Below, in pieces: positions 1-6,865 of a DNA stretch of 18,541 nt; the stretch's first letter is position 1; each line of letters starts with the position of its first letter. A program made the translations under genes and the position numbers. This stretch comes from Bacteroidota bacterium (GTDB taxonomy: Bacteria > Bacteroidota > Ignavibacteria > UBA10030), in assembly GCA_003453835.1 (NCBI GenBank), contig DMMN01000318.1, positions 1-18,541 of the forward strand, written 5' to 3'. The notes below the pieces were generated by a model, which was not told the origin of the DNA, did no database searches, and worked only from the letters and a program-made list of their open reading frames with translations.

Positions 1-172
1 TGGGGAAGGTCTTGTCGAGCTGCGACATCACGCCACCGATGGATGGCTTACTCTCGGCGAGATGGACTTTGATGCCTGCTTCAGCCAAATCGAGCGCGGC
101 TTGCATACCCCCGATTCCGCCCCCAACGACCAATGCGGCACCGATTTTCTTGTCGTGTCCGTTTCCGTTCAT
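1..172 (-). CDS. HdrA/QmoA-like FAD-dependent oxidoreductase, N-terminus only
   Basis: The first 57 residues are visible; the gene continues past the left edge. Residues 12-22 carry a dinucleotide-binding signature ([11 protein letters not shown], with GGGIGG at 17-22), followed by an acidic strand end (HLAES) and the [12 protein letters not shown] stretch characteristic of heterodisulfide reductase subunit A and its QmoA/QmoB relatives. Members of this family bind FAD and pass electrons between Fe-S partners. The ATG at 170-172 overlaps the stop of the QmoC-like gene by 4 bp (ATGA), so the two are almost certainly cotranslated and probably form one membrane-associated complex. Whether it is a full HdrA with ferredoxin domains or a QmoA type cannot be told from the visible part. 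It is distinct from the short HdrA at 12864-13931. Confidence 0.88.
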   Translation of the reverse strand, partial: MNGNGHDKKIGAALVVGGGIGGMQAALDLAEAGIKVHLAESKPSIGGVMSQLDKTFP

Positions 173-1359
173 GCTGATTCGACTCCTGCAGGGACAAGTT
201 CTTCCGAAGGTTGATCGACCTTCTCCTCCGTCAGTGCGCGTTCTCTCACTGCCTGAAAATAGAGGGCGATCGGTCGGTAAAAGGCGTGCGACCACTTCCC
301 GAACGGCAGTTCGATGAGCACGAGCGGGACTGCAATGGCGAGATGCACTGCGTACAGAATGTGTGAAGTCAAAGCGAATTCCAGGTACCGAAACACGTGC
401 ACCGCAAGTCCGCTGAGTGCAACAAGAAGCAACATCACCGGCAGAATAAGATCGCTCGGCTCAGAAAACTTGTGCATCTCTACCCGTTTTTTAATTCGGC
501 CAACGAGAATATCCAGCGGGATGTACAGCAAGATCGCCGCTGCACAATACCCTAACCACCTTTGGGGATGATAGATGGGATGGATCAAGTCGGTTTGAAA
601 CCAATCGAGGAAGAAGAATTTGATGAACAACATCATCGAGACCGCCATTCCAAGCAGCCAGTGCTTCGTCCATCGTATCTTGTGGATTCCCTGAATGCAC
701 TTCCTGATGTTCGTATGCGAGAACATATGCACAAACGCAGTCGTAGCTTCGACGAAATAAGAACGAAGCGGTATCTTCACATGATCATTGCCAGGCAGGG
801 CAAGGCGGTGCATGCGGATCGTGTTGATGAGCAGGAGCACGGCGGGTATCAGCAACACTACGATCGTGAAATTCCAGATGGTGGGGAACATGTGCTCGAA
901 TCCCATCTCGGTCGAAACGAATTCCGAGACGGTCATCGGGACTTTCATGTAGTAGAGATGGTAGACGAGCACCAGTGCGAAGACGAGCAGGCCCACCAGC
1001 GAGAGGGTGAGGATCTCGCCGATTCGTGAGCCGAGAACTTTGGAAGCGAGGCGGGTGAAATCGTATTGGGCGATGAGGTAGCGCCGCAGCGTCATCATGG
1101 ACTCGCGCGGCTCAGCCTGCCGTGGGCAGGCAACGGAGCAGTCGCCGCAGTCGTGGCAGAGCCAGGGCTCCAAACCACCGCACAACGAGCCTTTGAGTCC
1201 GAGCAATGCACGCCGAATCGGCTTACGCGGAAACGAGGCTGAGCCGTTCGAGAGGTTGCAGACAACCGTGCAGCTTCCGCAGCTCAAGCATGCGTTGACG
1301 TCGAACCGTCCGTAGCGGCGGACCTCCTGCAGCAATCCGGGAACAGCGAGAGTGGACAT
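169..1359 (-). CDS. QmoC-like membrane protein: HdrC ferredoxin domain fused to a cytochrome b domain
   Basis: A protein of 396 residues. The N-terminus carries two [4Fe-4S] motifs: C24-x2-C27-x2-C30-x3-C34 and C68-x2-C71-x2-C74-x3-C78-P. The rest is a membrane domain with five or six hydrophobic segments (about 105-130, 155-178, 235-255, 265-285, 305-325 and 335-355) and histidines that could ligate haem b (for example in FVHMFSH and HILYAVH). This layout, HdrC plus HdrE/NarI-type, is that of QmoC, which links quinone to soluble HdrA-like flavoproteins. The overlapping downstream HdrA-like gene supports that role. I chose the ATG at 1359, with GGAGG about 12 nt upstream, over a TTG 13 codons earlier that has no visible ribosome binding site. 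An HdrE- or DsrM-type protein is possible, but the N-terminal ferredoxin followed by the membrane domain fits QmoC better. Confidence 0.85.
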   Translation of the reverse strand: MSTLAVPGLLQEVRRYGRFDVNACLSCGSCTVVCNLSNGSASFPRKPIRRALLGLKGSLCGGLEPWLCHDCGDCSVACPRQAEPRESMMTLRRYLIAQYDFTRLASKVLGSRIGEILTLSLVGLLVFALVLVYHLYYMKVPMTVSEFVSTEMGFEHMFPTIWNFTIVVLLIPAVLLLINTIRMHRLALPGNDHVKIPLRSYFVEATTAFVHMFSHTNIRKCIQGIHKIRWTKHWLLGMAVSMMLFIKFFFLDWFQTDLIHPIYHPQRWLGYCAAAILLYIPLDILVGRIKKRVEMHKFSEPSDLILPVMLLLVALSGLAVHVFRYLEFALTSHILYAVHLAIAVPLVLIELPFGKWSHAFYRPIALYFQAVRERALTEEKVDQPSEELVPAGVESA

Positions 1360-1412
1360 GCCGAACGTATCCCTCCGTGATGCTGCGAAATTCAACAATG
1401 ACTTGAATCACG

Positions 1413-1428
1413 CACAAGCCGCGTGCCG
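1413..1428 (-). promoter_or_regulatory. Candidate sigma-54 (-24/-12) promoter of the qmoC-like/hdrA-like genes
   Basis: Read on the minus strand the site is CGGCACG-N4-TTGTG, against a consensus of TGGCACG-N4-TTGCA. The -24 GG and the whole GGCACG block are present and the spacing is right, but the -12 GC is GT. It lies about 54 bp upstream of the ATG at 1359 and just downstream of the stop of a sigma-54 activator gene, which is the context expected for its target. The -12 mismatch keeps confidence moderate. Confidence 0.4.
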
Positions 1429-1490
1429 GAAGGAAGACGTCGAAAAGGCCTCGAAAGAGAAGAGAAAGAAATGAAGTTGTCGGGAACCCG

Positions 1491-2471
1491 CTAACTCGAT
1501 AACGGAATCCCGTTGAGGTTGTACTTCGCAAGCTTATCGCGGAAGGTGGAGAGTTTGAGCCCGAGGAAGTCAGCGGCGCGGGATTTGTTGCCGTGATGCA
1601 TCTCGAGAGCCTTGCGCAGCAAGTTCGTCTCGAGGCAGGCGACGATCTGTTCGTAGCTCATCCGCTGTTCAAAGAAACAACGAGAGCAACTTTTGACGAG
1701 CATATCGATCGGATCTTCGCCCCGCACTTCATGCGGAAGGTCTTCGAGTGTGATGTGGTCGTTCACAAACAGCAGCACACGGACGAGAACATTGACCAAC
1801 TCGCGCACATTGCCGGGCCAGGAATGATTGACAAGTGCTCGGAGCGCTTCTTTGGAAACCGTCACCTGCTTCTCCGGCAGGTAGTGGCTGACGTACTGTT
1901 CAACCAAGGCCGGAATATCTTCCCGTCGATCCCGGAGAGGAGGGATGACTATGGGAACAACATTCAGGCGATAGAACAAATCTGCACGGAAACGACCTTG
2001 ATCAACAAGTTCCTTCAGACTCACTTTAGATGCGGCGATGAATCGAACATCAATCTTGATCGTCCGCGTGCCCCCGACGTGCTGGATCTCATGCATTTCC
2101 ATCGCGCGAAGAAGCTTTGGTTGGATTTCAATCGGAAGGTCATCGATGTCGTCCAGAAGCAGACTCCCTCCATTCGCCACTTCGAACAAACCCTTCTTCT
2201 CCATCGCCGCGCCTGTGAAGGAGCCTTTTTCGTGACCGAACAATTCGCTTTCGACCAGCTCCCGTGGCAGCGTTGCGACCCCGACTTTCACCAGCGGCTT
2301 GAATCTCCTGGCGCTCTTCTTGTGCAGGTACTCGGCAAATCGCTCCTTACCAACACCGGTCTCGCCGATCAACAACACCGTGCTGTCAGAAAGCGCCACC
2401 GTCCGGAGCTGCTCCAGGATACTCAGGATGGATTGACTCTTCGCGACGATTTCGAGAGCATCGTGGTCCAT
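1491..2471 (-). CDS. Sigma-54-dependent transcriptional activator (AAA+ plus Fis-type HTH, no sensor domain)
   Basis: An enhancer-binding protein of 326 residues that would remodel sigma-54 RNA polymerase with ATP. Visible elements in order: Walker A GETGVGKE (36-43), ESELFGHEKGSFTGA with the sigma-54 contact loop as GSFTGA (83-88), Walker B LLLDDID (104-110), the sensor I region DVRFIAAS (141-148), WPGNVREL (218-225), and a C-terminal Fis-like helix-turn-helix (about 292-315). Only about 10 residues precede the AAA+ domain, so there is no receiver, PAS or GAF sensor. Two oddities: the usual Walker B D-E is D107-D108, and the AAA-to-HTH linker has C262-x2-C265 plus C279. I chose the ATG at 2471 over a TTG 15 codons upstream with no ribosome binding site. 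It probably controls the downstream qmoC-like/hdrA-like genes. Confidence 0.92.
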   Translation of the reverse strand: MDHDALEIVAKSQSILSILEQLRTVALSDSTVLLIGETGVGKERFAEYLHKKSARRFKPLVKVGVATLPRELVESELFGHEKGSFTGAAMEKKGLFEVANGGSLLLDDIDDLPIEIQPKLLRAMEMHEIQHVGGTRTIKIDVRFIAASKVSLKELVDQGRFRADLFYRLNVVPIVIPPLRDRREDIPALVEQYVSHYLPEKQVTVSKEALRALVNHSWPGNVRELVNVLVRVLLFVNDHITLEDLPHEVRGEDPIDMLVKSCSRCFFEQRMSYEQIVACLETNLLRKALEMHHGNKSRAADFLGLKLSTFRDKLAKYNLNGIPLSS

Positions 2472-2606
2472 GTCTCGCTTATCAGTGTTGACAGGATGCC
2501 TTTGCGCTGCCTGCAAGGAACGTGCCGCTACCGGAAACCCCGTTTCTGAGAACTGACAAAGGAATCGTTAGTCCATCGAAGCTTGAATTCCTAAGATTGG
2601 GAGTAG

Positions 2607-2638
2607 ATTATCAGGAAATGCGAACGTGACCTGATATT
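2607..2638. repeat. Inverted repeat upstream of the sigma-54 activator, possible operator
   Basis: Arms ATTATCAGG and CCTGATATT are complementary at 8 of 9 positions and are separated by 14 nt. On the minus strand the left arm contains GATAAT, a passable -10 hexamer, but no good -35 stands 16-18 nt upstream. The arms lie 136-167 bp upstream of the activator ATG, in the 229-bp gap after recQ. The spacing of equal half-sites suits a dimeric regulator. The rest of the gap shows no clear terminator for recQ. Confidence 0.4.
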
Positions 2639-2700
2639 GTGCCTTCGATTGTGCTTTTCTATACGACAGAGTTCTTGCGGGCCCGAGAATCACGAAACCG

Positions 2701-4935
2701 TCACACGTTTACTCTTGGCCCTTTCTGGTGTTCCACCTCCCGGACAATCCGCAACACACCGTAGCTGAAACGCTCGCCCAACATCTCAAACACGCCCGTG
2801 AGATTACCATATCCCAATTCCCCGAATGCGACGCTGATTTCTCGCCGCTCCTCCGCACTGACAAGACGGTCCAAATCTATTTCCTCACCTGCGTTCAGTG
2901 CCGCCAACAGGTGTGTGTAGATCGTACCGACCTGGAGGTTGCGCACCCTCGCGATCGTTGCGACAGAATTCCCCGACCTGAAGAGGCTCAACGATTCCCG
3001 CGTTGTCTTGTTCACCCCGTGAGAAGCATGAAGCCGCTCTCCCACCTGATGTACCCTCTTGCCCGCCATAGACTGAGGCGATGGCTGAATTGCTTTCATC
3101 GTCGCAAACTCCTTCCGCGGAGTCGTTCGCAGATACCCGGCAATCTCATCCATGAACATCTTTCCGAAATCCTTCAGCTTCTTTTCGCCCACGCCGCTGA
3201 CACGCATGAATTCGGCGGTAGTTGTCGGATACTGTTGTGCCATCTGACGCAACGCCACGTCGGAGAAGACAATGAAGGCTGCTACATTCCGGCTATCTGC
3301 CGCACGTTTGCGCAACGTCCTCAAGCACTCAAACAGTACCTCATCGTACTCCTGTTCGGCTCCACGAGCCTTGAGGGCTTCTTCCGTCTTCACGGGCTTT
3401 GTCAACAAAACAGTCTGTCGTCGCTTCAACGCCTCGAGACCTGAAGGCGTCGTCTCAACGACCGCAAAGCCGCTGCCATCATTCTGTCTCAACAAGCGGA
3501 GGCGCATCAACTCCCGCCCGATCGCCATCCATTGTTCGCGACTCCGCTCTTTGCCGATGCCATACGTAGACAGATCAGTATGATTCCATCGTCGAATCTT
3601 TTCTGTATCGCCGCCGGTTAACACTTCAGCAACATACCGCAGGCCGACATTGAAGCCGCTTTTCTCTTTGATGCGGTAGACACACGAGAGGAGCTTCTGC
3701 GCCTCGATCGTGCCGTCATACGTCTCGCGAGGCATCAGACAATTATCGCACGCATCGCACGTCTGATGCGGGAACCGTTCTCCAAAATACTCCAGCAACT
3801 GTGCGCGCCTGCATTCTCCGCTTTCGGCATAATGCACCATTTGTTCCAATTGTGCTCTTCCGATACGCCGCTCGTGCTCGTCCTCCTTCTCATCGATGAA
3901 ATGCAGTTGCTTCACGACGTCGCCCCGGCTGAACAAGAGCAGGCACTCCGATGGCAGCCCATCGCGTCCTGCACGTCCCGTTTCCTGATAGTAGCCTTCA
4001 ATGTTCTTCGGCAAGTCATAATGCACCACGAAGCGAAGGTTCGACTTGTTGATGCCCATGCCGAAAGCAATCGTCGCGCACATCACGTGGATTTCATCCC
4101 GCTGGAATAATTCCTGGTGCTTTGTTCTCTCAGCCGGCTCCATGCCGGCGTGATACGGCGCAGCGGAGATGCTGTCTAAGGATAGTCTTTCTGATAGACT
4201 CTCCGTCATCTTTCTGCTCTGACAGTAGACGATGCCGCTCTCCTTTTGCCGCGCAAGGAGGAACCTTAGCAACTGTCTGTACGGATCGGACTTGGGAAGG
4301 ACTCTGTAACTCAGATTCGGACGATTGAAACTTGCCACAAAGCAGGACGGAGTCTTGAGTTGCAGGTATTTGACGATGTCGTCGCGGACCCGCTTGGTCG
4401 CAGTCGCCGTCAGCGCCATCATGGGAACGCCTGGGAGCGCCTTGCGCAATTCGATAAGCTGACGGTATTCAGGCCGGAAGTCATGACCCCACTCGCTGAT
4501 GCAATGGGCCTCATCGACGGCAATCAGATTGACACGGCAGTTTGTCATGTCGGACAGAAACCCGGAAAGCACGGCACGCTCCGGGGCGACGTAGAGCAAT
4601 CGATGCCTACCATTATGCAACTCGCGAATCCTCTGCCGTGATTCTTCGGGCGGGAGAGAAGAATTAAGAAACGTCGCAGCGATGCCGCTCGCTTGCAGCG
4701 CATCCACCTGGTCTTTCATCAAGGAAATGAGAGGGGAGATCACCAGGGTGAGTCCGGGACGAAGCAGAGCAGGAAGTTGAAAGCACAGTGATTTACCGCC
4801 CCCTGTCGGTAGCAGCGCAAAGACATCTTTGGATGCAAGCGAGTCGCGAATAATTTCCTCTTGCAGTGAACGGAAGGATGGGAATCCGAAGTGTTGTTTG
4901 AGATGAGGAAGTAACGATTGTTGCAAGGGATTCAC
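2701..4935 (-). CDS. recQ: ATP-dependent DNA helicase RecQ
   Basis: A full-length RecQ of 744 residues, a 3'-5' DNA helicase of recombination and replication repair. The N-terminus matches the family (FGFPSFRSLQEEII). Walker A is PTGGGKS (43-49) and the helicase box is DEAH (141-144) within DEAHCISEWGHDFRPEY. The RecA-like second domain ends in QETGRAGRDG. A zinc-binding block follows with a GEC and then CDACDNC (about 375-402), then the RQC winged helix, an HRDC domain (about 525-605), and a C-terminal helix-turn-helix extension (about 640-735) seen in many bacterial RecQs. The start is GTG. No ribosome binding site is visible in front of it, but a 35-codon gene ends one base upstream, so translation is probably coupled to that gene. 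Confidence 0.96.
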   Translation of the reverse strand: MNPLQQSLLPHLKQHFGFPSFRSLQEEIIRDSLASKDVFALLPTGGGKSLCFQLPALLRPGLTLVISPLISLMKDQVDALQASGIAATFLNSSLPPEESRQRIRELHNGRHRLLYVAPERAVLSGFLSDMTNCRVNLIAVDEAHCISEWGHDFRPEYRQLIELRKALPGVPMMALTATATKRVRDDIVKYLQLKTPSCFVASFNRPNLSYRVLPKSDPYRQLLRFLLARQKESGIVYCQSRKMTESLSERLSLDSISAAPYHAGMEPAERTKHQELFQRDEIHVMCATIAFGMGINKSNLRFVVHYDLPKNIEGYYQETGRAGRDGLPSECLLLFSRGDVVKQLHFIDEKEDEHERRIGRAQLEQMVHYAESGECRRAQLLEYFGERFPHQTCDACDNCLMPRETYDGTIEAQKLLSCVYRIKEKSGFNVGLRYVAEVLTGGDTEKIRRWNHTDLSTYGIGKERSREQWMAIGRELMRLRLLRQNDGSGFAVVETTPSGLEALKRRQTVLLTKPVKTEEALKARGAEQEYDEVLFECLRTLRKRAADSRNVAAFIVFSDVALRQMAQQYPTTTAEFMRVSGVGEKKLKDFGKMFMDEIAGYLRTTPRKEFATMKAIQPSPQSMAGKRVHQVGERLHASHGVNKTTRESLSLFRSGNSVATIARVRNLQVGTIYTHLLAALNAGEEIDLDRLVSAEERREISVAFGELGYGNLTGVFEMLGERFSYGVLRIVREVEHQKGPRVNV

Positions 4936-4936
4936 G

Positions 4937-5044
4937 TCAGCGGGATGGACACACTTTCTTCATGCCGGTGTACTGTGCGAGACAATATACACAGATCGCT
5001 CTCTCATCACGCAAAGTATCCACCTCTCTCGGTTCTGTTTCCAT
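4937..5044 (-). CDS. Small cysteine-rich protein (35 aa) translationally coupled to recQ
   Basis: The ATG at 5042-5044 follows a strong ribosome binding site at 7-nt spacing. The reading frame gives METEPREVDT and then C18-x2-C21 and C32 near the C-terminus (VCPSR), ending in TGA one base before the recQ GTG. Four coordinated zinc ligands are not obvious, but C-x2-C-x10-C could bind a metal, perhaps as a dimer or with another ligand. No signal peptide or membrane segment is present. I do not recognise a family. Support is the ribosome binding site, the tight junction with recQ, and recQ having no such site of its own. It could also be a leader peptide that only serves to couple recQ translation. 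Confidence 0.6.
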   Translation of the reverse strand: METEPREVDTLRDERAICVYCLAQYTGMKKVCPSR

Positions 5045-5050
5045 GTTCGT

Positions 5051-5058
5051 TCCTCCCC
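5051..5058 (-). promoter_or_regulatory. Strong ribosome binding site of the 35-aa gene upstream of recQ
   Basis: The minus strand reads GGGGAGGA, with the GGAGG core ending 7 nt before the ATG at 5044. It is the main reason for calling the small gene and its start, since the longer frame upstream of it has no comparable signal. Confidence 0.65.
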
Positions 5059-5266
5059 GAGCCAGGTTGGATTTCTCCACACTACACTTTCTATTACCCT
5101 CGAACCGAACAAATGCCTGTGATTTGCAGAAGCACCTCCGCTGACTAAAGAAATTCAACCGACACTCGTGACCATCGTGAGCAGCAGATGAAGCCCCTGA
5201 GGGCCACGCGACGAGAGGCAACTCCAAATATTCCCACGCGAGCACAATATCCTCTGACAGTGACGC

Positions 5267-6550
5267 CTATCTGTACCAATCGGCGCGGGTCAGCGGTAGC
5301 CCGGTATTTCCCTTCTCGGATTTTACAAGCAACGACTGATAGACGTTTGTTTCTCCGGTCTTGAACTGATGCGCCGCGGCAGACATAAACAGCCTCCACA
5401 CGCGGTAGGTTGCCTCATCCGTCGCTCGAATTGCTGCCTCTCGATGTGCCTCCAATCGGCTGACCCAATGTCGTAGCGTCAGCATATAGTGCTCGCGCAG
5501 GCTCTCAACATCCCGCACTTCGAAACCTACGCTTTCAGCGATTGTCGTGCTCTCGCCGATCGGAACTGGCTCCGAGTCCGGGAAAACAAATCCCTGGGAA
5601 AAAGTCGGACTCCGATGGTCGAGGTGGTCCGCAACTCCGTGGTTCAGGAATGCACCCCCTGGCCGCAATAGACGCCAAGCATGCCTGAAGTACTCCGGCA
5701 GCATACATCGGCCTACATGTTCTACCATCCCGATGCTCACCAATTTGTCAAATGACTCCGGTCCATAGAGATTGCGATAGTCACGAACTTCCGCACGACA
5801 TCGGTCTTCCAGGCCTTCTTGACAGATGTGCTCGTTGGCCAGCTCTGACTGCTGTTCGCTCAGCGTGATTCCCAATGCGGATACACCATATTTCTTCGCC
5901 GCATACATTATCAATGCGCCCCATCCGCAGCCGATATCGAGCAGGCGCTCGCCAGGGCGGAGACGCAGTTTTCGGCAAATGTAGTCCAGTTTCCGTTCCT
6001 GGGCAGAATCGAGCTCTTCCTCCGGACTGGCAAAGTATGCGCACGAATACACCATTCGTCGATCGAGGTAAAGCCCAAAGAAGTCATTGGAAGTATCGTA
6101 ATGATATGTGACAGCCTGACGATCGCGCTCAACAGAATGGATTGCCCCGCTGAGTTTGGCTGCCTCCCTCCCGAATTTTGCGGCCCGCCTGGAGGGTAGG
6201 CTGAGGAGCCGGCCAGCGAGACGGATTCGATCGACAATACCAAGCTTCAGGCCGACAAGGTGTTCCGCCATCGGGAAAACACTCTCCATGCTGCCTACGA
6301 TGTCGAAATCATCGTAGATGTATGCCTCAGCAAGTTCGCGCTCCCCGCCGGAGAGAAACATTCTTCGGAGAGCAGCCGGATGGCGAATGACCATCGAGAA
6401 GTGACTCGTGGTACCAGGCTCAGCTTCCCACGTGGTGCCATCCCAAAGCCTGATGGTGAAATCGCGTGGATGAAGATCCTTCAACAGGAACTGCAATACA
6501 GACAAACATGTGTTCGCTGATTTGTCGTCCGACCTCGATTGAATATGCAT
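5267..6550 (-). CDS. cfa: Cyclopropane-fatty-acyl-phospholipid synthase family methyltransferase
   Basis: A protein of 427 residues that would transfer a methylene group from S-adenosylmethionine to unsaturated acyl chains of membrane phospholipids. The N-terminal lipid-binding part (about 1-140) includes the GGERELAEAYIYDDFDI stretch. The catalytic part starts with YHYDTSNDFFGLYLD (149-163), then VYSCAYF with C170, the SAM site LLDIGCGWGAL (203-213) with ITLSEQQ (228-234), and SIGMVEHVG (272-280). Length is near that of the E. coli enzyme (about 380) and of related family members. The start ATG has GGAGGAG directly upstream. It stands alone between the respiratory cluster and the recQ pair, with a 315-bp gap in front, so it probably has its own promoter. 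A related SAM-dependent lipid methyltransferase activity cannot be excluded. Confidence 0.93.
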   Translation of the reverse strand: MHIQSRSDDKSANTCLSVLQFLLKDLHPRDFTIRLWDGTTWEAEPGTTSHFSMVIRHPAALRRMFLSGGERELAEAYIYDDFDIVGSMESVFPMAEHLVGLKLGIVDRIRLAGRLLSLPSRRAAKFGREAAKLSGAIHSVERDRQAVTYHYDTSNDFFGLYLDRRMVYSCAYFASPEEELDSAQERKLDYICRKLRLRPGERLLDIGCGWGALIMYAAKKYGVSALGITLSEQQSELANEHICQEGLEDRCRAEVRDYRNLYGPESFDKLVSIGMVEHVGRCMLPEYFRHAWRLLRPGGAFLNHGVADHLDHRSPTFSQGFVFPDSEPVPIGESTTIAESVGFEVRDVESLREHYMLTLRHWVSRLEAHREAAIRATDEATYRVWRLFMSAAAHQFKTGETNVYQSLLVKSEKGNTGLPLTRADWYR

Positions 6551-6865
6551 TGTCTCCTCCTCTCGCTCGATAAGCGTGCATCAAGCGACTCCAGGGACCT
6601 CCCATCACTGCATCTTCCGTAATCTTCGAATCTTCGTGTGAAAGGCTGATACCCCTCTCTCATCGCCATTCCGGTTGACGATTGGAACAATACGAACCAT
6701 CGCGATAGCGCGGCAAGACCTACCGCTGACAACTGCAGAGAAAGCTACTGTAGTTCAAACCGAAAAGCAAGATCCGGAACGCTCAAGCGAGGCTATCGAA
6801 GGAATAGTGGTCGAGGACCGTTCTAGGGCTACGCGCCATGCAATCGACAACTTCGGCAGGAGTAT
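6551..6865. other. 315-bp intergenic region between the membrane ETF oxidoreductase and cfa
   Basis: No convincing gene. On the minus strand it must contain the 3' end of the large operon and the cfa promoter. The best sigma-70-like match I see is TTGCCG (6711-6716) and TATTGT (6687-6692) with an 18-nt spacer, each 4 of 6 to consensus, which is weak. A run of three ATCTTC copies lies nearer cfa. I found no hairpin followed by a T run, so readthrough into cfa is possible. Confidence 0.45.
6612..6635. repeat. Three short direct copies of ATCTTC in the cfa leader
   Basis: Copies start at 6612, 6622 and 6630 (GAAGAT on the coding strand), at 10- and 8-nt spacing, 62-85 bp upstream of the cfa ATG. 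The spacing is roughly one helical turn, as for some regulator sites, but the motif is short enough to occur by chance. Confidence 0.25.

Noticed and set aside
1496..1510. CGGG/CCCG repeat after the sigma-54 activator stop as a terminator
   Set aside because: The stem is only 4 bp with a 2-nt loop and no T run follows.
1593..2549. Open frame of 318 codons on the plus strand
   Set aside because: It lies opposite the sigma-54 activator, whose motifs are unmistakable; its translation shows no domain.
2680..2700. GC-rich palindrome CGGGCCCG downstream of recQ as a terminator
   Set aside because: There is no loop of usable size and no T run after it in the direction of transcription.
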